Below, in pieces: positions 1 to 5,160 of a stretch of DNA of 7,700 bases. Source of the DNA: Chthonomonas sp035294505 (GTDB lineage: Bacteria > Armatimonadota > Chthonomonadetes > Chthonomonadales > Chthonomonadaceae); contig NZ_DATGKU010000225.1 in the NCBI RefSeq assembly GCF_035294505.1, positions 1 through 7,700 on the forward strand. The letters are read 5' to 3'. Both the position numbers and the translations under genes were made by a program. The notes under the pieces are model-generated. The model ran no database searches. It saw only the letters and a program-made list of their open reading frames with translations, and had not been told where the DNA came from. How positions within the stretch are numbered: the stretch's first letter is position 1; each line of letters starts with the position of its first letter.

Positions 1-1
1 G

Positions 2-136
2 CACCGGGACGGCGAACCGATTCGCCCACTAGACTCCGTTGTCGACCCCGACGAGGTCTTCGGCTCTTACCAAAAGTTGCTCAGAATGAGCGAGTTCAGG
101 TTTGCTGGGCTCAGAAAGGGGTCGAGCGTTGCCTAG
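2..136 (+). CDS. 3' end of an unidentified protein (partial)
   Basis: The frame is open from base 2 to TAG at 134-136 and gives the last 44 residues of a protein that starts outside the window. The fragment is hydrophilic, begins HRDGEPIRPLDSVV and ends in a basic tail (FAGLRKGSSVA). I do not recognise the family; no catalytic motif falls in this short piece. It is believed to be real because the next gene's ribosome site lies inside its last codons and that gene's TTG start (129) precedes this stop, the usual arrangement for two co-translated archaeal genes. A functional link to the amidohydrolase is therefore likely, but what it is cannot be said from here. Confidence 0.6.
   Translation, partial: HRDGEPIRPLDSVVDPDEVFGSYQKLLRMSEFRFAGLRKGSSVA
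115..121 (+). promoter_or_regulatory. Ribosome binding site selecting the TTG start at 129
   Basis: AAAGGGG lies 7 nt before TTG 129 and inside the end of the upstream gene. An earlier in-frame TTG at 102 has no such site. A GTG at 147 would cut into the first beta strand. This site decides the start used below. Confidence 0.55.
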
Positions 137-1298
137 TCTGGGCGGTGTGTGCGCGCTGGTTGGCGAGGACTTGGAGCCGCTCTTCGACTGCGAAATCGCT
201 TGGCGGGGTGACAAAATTGTTTCAATAGAAGGAAAGAGGGAGGGTGGGTTCGATGGACGCGTGGTTATCCCGAGCTTTGTGAATGCGCATACGCACATCG
301 GTGACTCGGTCGCGAAGGAGGCGTACATCGGCCTAACACTTGAAGAGACCGTAGACCCCCATGCGGGTTTAAAGGCGAAAATCCTACGGAGTAGCGCAAG
401 GGAGGAGCTCGTCGGCGCTATGCGGGAGGCGTTAACACAATGCGTCGCGTCCGGTGTGACCCACGTGCTCGACTTTAGAGAGGGTGGGGTTGAAGGTTTG
501 AAGCTTGCGAAGCAGGCTTGCGAAGGTGTGGGTGTGCGGGTCGCGCTTTTTGGGAGACCCTCCAAACCACCCTCAAAGGAGAAGGTTCTGTCGAATGAGC
601 CCTTCGGTGAGTCGGAGCTCGAAGAGCTCCACAGGGTCTGCGAAATTTCTGAGGGGATAGGGGTGAGCGGCGCGAACGAGTACAGCGACAGAATGCTCGA
701 GCAGATAAGGGAAGTCGCCAAAACCCACGAAAAGCTTGTGGCCGTGCACTGCCTCGAATCAGAGAACACAAGAAACAGGCTCAAACACGTTTTCGGGAGA
801 GACGAGTTTCAGAGGTGCTTCTCGCTTTTAAAACCCAATATTTTCGTTCACATGACTCACGCCACCCGCAGAGAGGTTGCACTCGCGGGCAAAGCGGCAA
901 AGATTGTGTGCTGCCCGCGCTCCAACGCGGCGCTCGCGAATGGTTTTCCACCTCTACGTGAAATTCTGAAGAGCGGGGGTGCACTTGGGACGGATAACGT
1001 GATGGTGAACTCACCAGACATGTTCAGAGAAATGGAGTTCGCATACAAAGTTTTGGTCGGCAGTACTAGGAAACCTTTTTACGACGTAAGAAGCGTGCTA
1101 AAGGCGGCGACGCTGAATGCTAGGCAGCTTCTGCATTTAAAGCCGTTGAGTGTGGGTGGCAACGCGGATTTCTTGGTTTTAAACTTGGAAAAACTAAGAC
1201 CCTTTTGGAATCTGCACTCAACCGTTGTAAACAGGGCTCAAACCGAAAACGTGGAGGTGGTAGTGAAGGGAGGCGTTGTAGCCAAAGGCGTGCTATAG
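129..1298 (+). CDS. Amidohydrolase, cytosine/adenosine deaminase-related (COG0402-like)
   Basis: A 389-residue metal-dependent hydrolase of the amidohydrolase superfamily, expected to be cytosolic. With M1 at TTG 129, the metal-site residues are all visible: HTH (H54, H56) after the N-terminal beta domain in VIPSFVNAHTHIGD, H207 in AVHCLE with E210, H241 in IFVHMTH, and D289 in GTDN. The CPRSN...PPLREIL stretch before GTDN is typical of the SsnA/TrzA/MtaD-type deaminases and chlorohydrolases. Length is slightly below the usual 400-430 residues. The family deaminates or dechlorinates purines, pyrimidines, triazines or related rings; the substrate here is unknown. The start overlaps the upstream gene by 8 bases, so translation is probably coupled. 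The frame is intact to TAG at 1296. An earlier TTG at 102 would add nine residues without a ribosome site. The family call is firm, the substrate open. Confidence 0.9.
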   Translation: MPSLGGVCALVGEDLEPLFDCEIAWRGDKIVSIEGKREGGFDGRVVIPSFVNAHTHIGDSVAKEAYIGLTLEETVDPHAGLKAKILRSSAREELVGAMREALTQCVASGVTHVLDFREGGVEGLKLAKQACEGVGVRVALFGRPSKPPSKEKVLSNEPFGESELEELHRVCEISEGIGVSGANEYSDRMLEQIREVAKTHEKLVAVHCLESENTRNRLKHVFGRDEFQRCFSLLKPNIFVHMTHATRREVALAGKAAKIVCCPRSNAALANGFPPLREILKSGGALGTDNVMVNSPDMFREMEFAYKVLVGSTRKPFYDVRSVLKAATLNARQLLHLKPLSVGGNADFLVLNLEKLRPFWNLHSTVVNRAQTENVEVVVKGGVVAKGVL

Positions 1299-1348
1299 AA
1301 AGGCGGGTAAATGGTTTAAACACCTATTCAAGCATTAACATTAGTTGA

Positions 1349-1486
1349 TTAAACCAGATTGAAGCAGGGCTTACTGACCTCGCTATAACCTTCTTTGATA
1401 ATACTGAAACCGTCCGCAACAGGTGGTTATCACCCTTCCTAGAGAGGGTGTTTATCGATCCTTTTCAGCGTCATCCGATCGCCTAG
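1349..1486 (+). other. Open fragment of 45 codons without start codon, possible gene remnant
   Basis: In the spacer after the amidohydrolase one plus-strand frame is open between TGA (1346) and TAG (1484). It reads like protein, with a stretch such as LTDLAITFFDNTETV followed by RNRWLSPFLERVF. There is no ATG, GTG or TTG with a ribosome site at its head, and no family is recognised. It may be a decayed coding fragment or chance. Confidence 0.15.
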
Positions 1487-1557
1487 ACTCGATAGACGCC
1501 TAATACGCACCGAGCCTCTTATCTCTGCTTAGATCTTCGGGAGGCAGTTTGAGGGTC

Positions 1558-1565
1558 TAAATATA
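1558..1565 (+). promoter_or_regulatory. TATA-like box upstream of a small ORF
   Basis: TAAATATA lies 22-29 nt before ATG 1587, the spacing of an archaeal leaderless promoter. No B-recognition element is obvious. Confidence 0.3.
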
Positions 1566-1580
1566 CTTGCCCTATTATTC

Positions 1581-1724
1581 ATGTTTATGTGCATAAGTGA
1601 AACTGTCTGGCTTCTTCCTGACACTGAGGGGCGGCGGGTGGTTTGGGGGTGTGAGCGCTGCAGTGGAAGTGTTCTACGACCGCTTCTGCCATTTTTTGCG
1701 TATTTCCCTAGCTATTTTCACTAG
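1581..1724 (+). CDS. Possible small protein of 45-47 residues with a CxxC pair
   Basis: A short frame starts at ATG 1581 or, better placed for the TATA-like box, at ATG 1587. It begins MFMCISETVWLLPDTEG, then shows GCERC, a possible zinc knuckle half, and ends at TAG 1722. Its first 31 codons lie in the spacer. The rest is antisense to the 3' end of the ATPase gene, so only the first part can be judged on its own. No family is recognised. A frame this short can occur by chance; it could also be a small regulator or the head of a gene cut by rearrangement. Confidence 0.22.
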   Translation: MFMCISETVWLLPDTEGRRVVWGCERCSGSVLRPLLPFFAYFPSYFH

Positions 1725-2855
1725 GTCCTCTGCTGTGAGGCTTTCATCGGAGGGTGGTGGCTTCGCGGTAAGACTCACTAGGCCGGCTCTGGGGATCCCC
1801 GCGCTTCTTATCTTCCAGGTGGCCTTTTCAGCCTCCGCTTTTTCTATTTCGCCGATTTTTACCTCGTAGCCCGCTATTGGTTTCCCGTGTTTTAGAAGTA
1901 CTATGTCTATGTCCTCTTTCGGGCTGTACGCGGGCTGCGCCCCGTTTTTCTCTGCGAGGAGTTCTCCCACGCAGAACTGTAGTTCTCTTGCTATTGGCCT
2001 TGTGAGGTCCACTTCTTGGTTGTTGTCGGAGACTCTGTGTTTCGCTTCGGCGTATAGTACCGCGGACATAAGGGGGGAGGAGAGTGTGTGGTACCACTCG
2101 GCGCCTCTCCCACCTCTAAACACCCTAATCCTCCTTATTAGACCCATTTTGCTGAGGGAGTCCAAGTAAGAGGAGACGGTTGAGCCGTTCACGCTCATGG
2201 TTGATTGTAGCCTTGAGGCGATGATTGAGCTGTTCCATTCGCCCTCGGCGACACTGACCAGAATCGCCTCGTAGATCTGCGTGAACCTTCTCTTCTCCTC
2301 TTGGAACACCTCCCCGATAAGTCCCTTAACCACGTAGTAGAATCCTTGGGGGTTACGCGACACGTCGGCCCAGCTAGTGGCATGCGCGGTCACCCAGGGG
2401 TCCCTAAAGAGTAGGGCGCTGAGTGGATCCCCAAAGTGTGCGAGTGCATCCGGGTAGTGTACCACATCCATCCTATAGGGTAGTGCTAGGCCTAGGAGTG
2501 GACTGTTCCTATCAAACGCCTTCTTAGTTATGCCCAGTGAGCCTGCGAGGAGTGTAAGCTTACCGCTCGGGTGCTGCGTAGTGAGCACCTCCCACAAGGC
2601 CTCGGGCACCCGTTGGAATTCGTCGAGTATCACGCTTTTTCCCGCCTTTAACTCCCTCGCTATCTGGGTTACCGCCCTTCCTAACTCGAGCCTCTCACCA
2701 CCGTTCAACACATCCATTTGCCTCGTGACCACATAGTAGGAGTCATGGGGGACACAGCGTGTGGCCAAGTATGTTTTACCAACCTTCCTCCTACCGTATA
2801 TAAGGCTCCAGCCCTTCAGAGTGCTTAGCTCGTAGCACTCCCTCCTCTCTATCAT
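1674..2855 (-). CDS. Archaeal AAA-type ATPase (Arch_ATPase) with DUF234 C-terminal domain
   Basis: A 393-residue protein of the archaeal STAND/Arch_ATPase group. Residues 18-30 hold the P-loop, IYGRRKVGKT (K27, T28). Walker B is VILDEF at 75-80 (D78, E79). LLAGSLG near 102-108 matches the polar sensor strand that follows in this family. A winged-helix segment follows (about 190-260, with NSSIIASRLQSTMS and SSYLDSLSKMGLIRRI). The C-terminal domain has D315/D317 in EDIDIVLL and E331-V-K333, the layout of a PD-(D/E)xK nuclease fold as in DUF234. The family is very common in archaea and its role is poorly known; DNA binding or cleavage, or conflict functions, are suggested by the fold. The gene stands alone. 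All key residues are kept, so it looks functional. ATG 2855 is chosen because a TATA box lies 22-29 nt upstream (leaderless). Confidence 0.92.
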   Translation of the reverse strand: MIERRECYELSTLKGWSLIYGRRKVGKTYLATRCVPHDSYYVVTRQMDVLNGGERLELGRAVTQIARELKAGKSVILDEFQRVPEALWEVLTTQHPSGKLTLLAGSLGITKKAFDRNSPLLGLALPYRMDVVHYPDALAHFGDPLSALLFRDPWVTAHATSWADVSRNPQGFYYVVKGLIGEVFQEEKRRFTQIYEAILVSVAEGEWNSSIIASRLQSTMSVNGSTVSSYLDSLSKMGLIRRIRVFRGGRGAEWYHTLSSPLMSAVLYAEAKHRVSDNNQEVDLTRPIARELQFCVGELLAEKNGAQPAYSPKEDIDIVLLKHGKPIAGYEVKIGEIEKAEAEKATWKIRSAGIPRAGLVSLTAKPPPSDESLTAEDLVKIAREIRKKWQKRS

Positions 2856-2880
2856 ATATTCACAAACATATATTCACAAA
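2853..2880. repeat. Perfect 14-bp tandem repeat over the ATPase start codon
   Basis: CATATATTCACAAA occurs twice without a gap (2853-2866 and 2867-2880). Read on the minus strand each copy is TTTGTGAATATATG, so each ends in an ATG: 2855 (the ATPase start) and 2869. The outer ATG opens a five-codon frame (MFVNI) whose TGA overlaps the ATPase ATG as ATGA. The repeat also fills the space between the TATA box and the start codon. Confidence 0.9.
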
Positions 2881-2884
2881 TATA
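2877..2884 (-). promoter_or_regulatory. TATA box of the ATPase gene
   Basis: TTATATTT on the minus strand lies 22-29 nt before ATG 2855. Transcription would begin at or next to the start codon, giving a leaderless mRNA. It overlaps the end of the outer copy of the 14-bp repeat. Confidence 0.6.
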
Positions 2885-2948
2885 AGTTCAAAGGCGATAT
2901 GTTAATATGCGATGTAGGTCTGCGGTGCGCGTCCGGGATGCAGGATGG

Positions 2949-2999
2949 ACGTAGCCCCCACACCCCTCCCCAGTCTATCTGGCACCGTGGGGGCCACGT
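2949..2999 (-). repeat. Inverted repeat, 13-bp arms
   Basis: ACGTAGCCCCCAC (2949-2961) faces GTGGGGGCCACGT (2987-2999). On the plus strand one pair is an A-C mismatch; as minus-strand RNA the same position is a U-G wobble, so all 13 positions pair. The 25-nt loop contains a second small stem (CCAG/CTGG). It lies in the region upstream of the ATPase promoter. Confidence 0.6.
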
Positions 3000-3136
3000 A
3001 GTGGGTAGGTGAATAGGTGGGGAAGGGGTGGGCGACCTGTATAATTCCACGAGTTTCCCTGGGACCGCGCGCCGTGCTAGGTCAAGCCACACTCTCTTAA
3101 CTCTTTCACCGCTGGTCGGATAGTGTCCAAATAACG

Positions 3137-3144
3137 CTTTTATA
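3137..3144 (-). promoter_or_regulatory. TATA-like box, minus strand
   Basis: TATAAAAG on the minus strand (3144 to 3137) would start transcription near 3110-3118. The transcript would run through the 13-bp stem at 2949-2999 towards the ATPase gene. No gene begins at the expected distance, so it would serve a non-coding RNA or be spurious. Confidence 0.2.
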
Positions 3145-3187
3145 TGCTTGGAGGCCATTCGCATCCTACCCTAATCCGGCACTACCG

Positions 3188-3199
3188 CTGGTCGACCAG
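3188..3199. repeat. 12-bp perfect palindrome
   Basis: CTGGTCGACCAG is self-complementary. Its first half lies in the second copy of the direct repeat ACCGCTGGTCG (3108-3118 and 3184-3194). Function unknown. Confidence 0.5.
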
Positions 3200-3221
3200 A
3201 AGAGGAGTTTGGGTTGAGCCA

Positions 3222-3273
3222 CCCTATCCACGTAGTCTACCACTCCGCATAGCTCCCTATCCACGAAGTCACC
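3222..3273. repeat. Near-identical direct repeat, 33-bp period
   Basis: CCCTATCCACGTAGTCTACC (3222-3241) and CCCTATCCACGAAGTCACC (3255-3273) differ by one substitution and one base gained or lost. They lie next to the hairpin at 3284-3303, and could be the edge of a mobile element or a local duplication. Confidence 0.6.
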
Positions 3274-3283
3274 AAGCTACGAA

Positions 3284-3303
3284 GGCTACGAGCCCTCATA
3301 GCC
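3284..3303 (-). repeat. Hairpin at the end of a minus-strand open frame
   Basis: On the minus strand GGCTATGA-GGGC-TCGTAGCC forms an 8-bp stem with a 4-nt loop, counting one U-G wobble. On the plus strand that position is a C-A mismatch, so the structure favours minus-strand RNA. The TGA of the 85-codon frame lies inside it. Hairpins overlapping the end of tnpB are usual at the right end of IS200/IS605 elements. Confidence 0.45.
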
Positions 3304-3553
3304 GATGCGTCCGAGTAGTCCCTGAAGGGTCGACTCGCTTCGAAGCGACTCCCTCCATAGGCATCAGAATATAGCTATGGGGATTGTGCCAACGATGGGT
3401 CGGGAACCAGTGTTCCCACGTACTTATCTTTTGATTTAAATTCCGGCTCCAGATAAGTGTTGCCTCACCCGGATTTGTGGGCTTGGTTAAGCGTTTCCTA
3501 GTAGCGGCTGCGCCCCGCGTGGTCTCCAGACTATACCGATTCTCGCTATCCAA
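3296..3553 (-). pseudogene. Possible remnant of an IS200/IS605-type tnpB 3' end
   Basis: An 85-codon minus frame from TTG 3553 to TGA 3296-3298. Its residues (for example KRLTKPTNPGEATLIWSRN, later MPMEGVASKRVDPSG) have the loose, Arg/Pro/Gly-rich look of the tail read through the right end of tnpB elements. It has no RuvC residues and no CxxC zinc ribbon, so the nuclease itself is absent. Three hairpins lie in or at the end of the frame (3402-3417, about 3331-3350 around CGCTTCGAAGCG, 3284-3303). The assignment is a guess from style and structure, not from a conserved motif. An unrelated structured RNA or chance frame is equally possible. Confidence 0.18.
3402..3417. repeat. Perfect hairpin, 6-bp stem and 4-nt loop
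   Basis: GGGAAC-CAGT-GTTCCC. It lies inside the 85-codon minus frame and pairs equally well on both strands. It has no following T-run, so it is not an obvious terminator. Confidence 0.6.
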
Positions 3554-3573
3554 CTAAGTGGTGGCTTCCCGTG

Positions 3574-3579
3574 TTTATA
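3574..3579 (+). promoter_or_regulatory. TATA-like element, plus strand
   Basis: TTTATA lies 25-30 nt before ATG 3604, the leaderless spacing used elsewhere in this window. Confidence 0.25.
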
Positions 3580-3603
3580 CCCATGTTTCGACTCAACCTA
3601 ACA

Positions 3604-3660
3604 ATGGATTTCAGAGTGATTGTTTCTAGATGTGGGCGCTGGGCGTGTTGGAGTGGTTAG
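3604..3660 (+). pseudogene. Short frame resembling the start of a small zinc-ribbon protein, possibly broken
   Basis: ATG 3604 opens an 18-residue frame, MDFRVIVSRCGRWACWSG, ended by TAG 3658. The VIVSRCGRW pattern recalls the first half of small archaeal zinc-ribbon proteins, which normally go on to a second CxxC. After the stop a different frame (open from ATG 3630 to TAA 3756) reads EWLETLACGVLGRRDRSEF, so a frameshift is conceivable. Only one cysteine-rich half is seen, so the call is weak. Confidence 0.18.
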
Positions 3661-3680
3661 AAACGCTGGCCTGCGGGGTG

Positions 3681-3704
3681 CTCGGGCGGCGTGACCGCTC
3701 GGAG
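3681..3704 (+). terminator. GC-rich hairpin followed by a T-rich run
   Basis: GGGCGG-CGTGA-CCGCTC pairs with about eight bases, including a G-U wobble that exists only on the plus strand, and is followed by TTTGTTTG. It could end a plus-strand transcript (for instance from 3574) just before the convergent glycoside hydrolase gene ends at 3726. Read on the other strand it would lie in that gene's 3' UTR. Confidence 0.35.
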
Positions 3705-3725
3705 TTTGTTTGTGTATGGGCGCTT

Positions 3726-4754
3726 CTACTCCCTCGATGCCTTTCCGCTTCCGCTTAATAGGCCGCGGAGGGCGGTGTACTCCTTTGTTGCGGCTAGCGC
3801 TACGCCCTGCGACCAGGTGCTAAAGGACCCCTTGGGTACGCTCCTGTAGTATTGTTTATCCCCGGACCAGGTGTCCTCGCTCACCCCGAGGTACCTTCCG
3901 TCGCCTGAGAAGGAGTTTTCCACGGCGCGCCACGCTCGTTTGACGTATGTGTAGTGTTTGCGAGGTATCAGTCCGTGTGTTATGGCCTGGCTTGCGGCGA
4001 TGACGTAGAAGGCTGCGGTTGATGGCTCGGTGTAGGATTCTGGGTCGTCCACGATTGTGTGCCAGCTGCCCTCTGGGGTTTGAAGCGCTTCGAGGGCTTT
4101 GAGGCAGCGCCTAAACCTGGACGCGATTTCATCGCGCCCCCTGAAGCCATCTGGAAGCCTCTTCCAGGTTTCGAGTAGCCCCATGAGCGCCCACCCCTGA
4201 CCTCTGCCCCAGTGGACGCCGTTGGTGGTCGCCGTGTCCACGTTATACGTGTGGCAGAAGAGACCTGTGTCGTCTTGTAGTAGCCCCGCGTGGTTTAGTA
4301 GCAGCTCGCACGCGACGCCGTAGTACTCGCGTTTGTACTCTCCGAGCGCGGCGAGGAATGGGGGGTGGATGCTAAGGGTGTCCACCCAGATGAGTCTTGG
4401 GTAGTCGTCGTCGGTGAGCCATGTGCCCCCGACCCGTTCGTGTCCGGAGAGCCACTCAGCGTGGCTTATCAGCGCTTCGACGAGTTGTGCATCGGAGAAG
4501 CGGCGGGCGAGTTTGAGGCACTCTAGACCTGGTAGGGTCTGGTCGTATTTACGCGGGGGAGTGCGTCTAGCGCACCACGCCTTAGCCAAGCCATACGCGA
4601 AGCACATGTAGGAGTCGTCGCCTGTGAGAGTGGAGGCGGCTTCAAGCCCCCAGAAACCCGCGTTGTCACCGAAATACCACACCCGCCACTCCACATTGAA
4701 TAGCAGATGAGCCGCGCGCTCCACGATTTCCCTATTCAATGCCGGCAACACCAC
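3726..4754 (-). CDS. Glycoside hydrolase family 88/105, unsaturated glycuronyl hydrolase
   Basis: A 342-residue (alpha/alpha)6-barrel protein of the GH88/GH105 group. These enzymes remove the 4,5-unsaturated uronic acid that polysaccharide lyases leave at chain ends (pectin, rhamnogalacturonan, ulvan or glycosaminoglycan fragments) by hydrating the double bond. Visible motifs: WVDTL at 123-127 with D125 as the likely catalytic acid, followed by PPFLA; GLFCHTYN at 164-171; HWGRGQGWALMGL at 181-193; DPESYTEPSTAAFY in the C-terminal third, matching the S-x-E-x-S-x-T strand; and GDKQYY near 300. No signal peptide, so it acts in the cytosol on imported oligosaccharides. GTG 4754 is followed at once by GTG and TTG; any of the three may be used. 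No lyase or transporter is in the window, so the substrate is open. Confidence 0.85.
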   Translation of the reverse strand: MVLPALNREIVERAAHLLFNVEWRVWYFGDNAGFWGLEAASTLTGDDSYMCFAYGLAKAWCARRTPPRKYDQTLPGLECLKLARRFSDAQLVEALISHAEWLSGHERVGGTWLTDDDYPRLIWVDTLSIHPPFLAALGEYKREYYGVACELLLNHAGLLQDDTGLFCHTYNVDTATTNGVHWGRGQGWALMGLLETWKRLPDGFRGRDEIASRFRRCLKALEALQTPEGSWHTIVDDPESYTEPSTAAFYVIAASQAITHGLIPRKHYTYVKRAWRAVENSFSGDGRYLGVSEDTWSGDKQYYRSVPKGSFSTWSQGVALAATKEYTALRGLLSGSGKASRE

Positions 4755-4772
4755 GCGTTATCCATCCGGCGC

Positions 4773-4814
4773 CCTGATTTTAGGGGTGTGCGCCCACGTA
4801 AGATAAAAATCAGG
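4773..4814. promoter_or_regulatory. Inverted repeat upstream of the glycoside hydrolase
   Basis: CCTGATTTT (4773-4781) faces AAAATCAGG (4806-4814), 9-bp perfect arms with a 24-nt centre that includes a GGG/CCC mini-stem. The downstream arm overlaps a minus-strand TATA-like TTTTTATC (4802-4809), 47-55 nt before GTG 4754. The repeat could be an operator for a substrate-responsive repressor, or a leader hairpin if transcription starts further up. Confidence 0.4.
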
Positions 4815-5160
4815 AGGAACATCCAAAGACATCCCCACCTTAACCAGCGGGTCAGAGGCGCACAGCGGATTTAGAGGCTTCGGCGTGTTTCCACAAAACG
4901 ACCTAGAGTATGGCGCCAGAAACCCCTAAAGCAACCTTGTTGGATTAAGGAAATCAGAGACGCGGCTCCATTCACCCATTTTTCCCTAAAGGTTCTCAGC
5001 CGGCCTCCCCTCATCCCCCTCGCCCTTATACGTCACCTGCCTAAGCGTGCTTATTTTCTCTAGTGTTATCGTCTCCCTACTAGTGGTTCACCTGTCGTAC
5101 CGAGTGAAGTTAGAGAGATTTTTGATTTTTGGTTTCACTGTTTGGCGCGGGGTTAGGCGT
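4815..5160. other. Spacer with no supported gene
   Basis: No convincing coding region. A 47-codon minus frame (4871-5014) starts at ATG after GAGGGGG, which directly abuts the ATG and so is too close to act as a ribosome site. A TATAAGG motif also lies too near. Its product is Arg/Trp rich with no known motif. No strong hairpin or repeat was noticed. Confidence 0.5.

Larger units (their letters stand above)
2886..3572. other. Long spacer without a convincing gene, rich in repeats
   Basis: No frame here has a recognisable domain. The longest candidates are a 96-codon minus frame ending at 2874, protein-like only in its first half (HIKALFGHYPTSG, then LDLARRAVPGKLVELY), and an 85-codon minus frame described separately. 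The stretch holds a 13-bp stem at 2949-2999, an 11-bp direct repeat ACCGCTGGTCG at 3108 and 3184, a 12-bp palindrome at 3188-3199, a near-repeat of 19-20 bp at 3222 and 3255, and hairpins at 3284-3303 and 3402-3417. A minus-strand TATA-like box lies at 3137-3144. This may be a decayed mobile element or a non-coding RNA locus. Confidence 0.5.

Noticed and set aside
29..784. 251-codon open frame on the minus strand
   Set aside because: Antisense to the amidohydrolase, whose motifs are intact. The product is Ser/Pro-rich with no domain; a shadow of codon bias.
1597..1869. 90-codon plus-strand frame
   Set aside because: Mostly antisense to the DUF234 domain of the ATPase; no motif and no ribosome site.
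2874..3164. 96-codon minus-strand frame upstream of the ATPase
   Set aside because: First half is protein-like, but it runs through the 13-bp stem and the ATPase TATA box and matches no family. Kept only as a note in the spacer entry.
2853..3304. CRISPR array
   Set aside because: Repeats are 11-20 bp, only two copies each, with unequal spacing; no array.
3640..3712. tRNA-like stretch (GGAGTGGTTAGAAACGC near a GC-rich stem)
   Set aside because: No T-arm consensus (GTTCRANYC) and no acceptor stem pairing.
4871..5014. 47-codon minus-strand frame in the spacer before the hydrolase
   Set aside because: TATA and purine-rich motifs are at the wrong distance, and the Arg/Trp-rich product has no recognisable motif; a chance frame is more likely.
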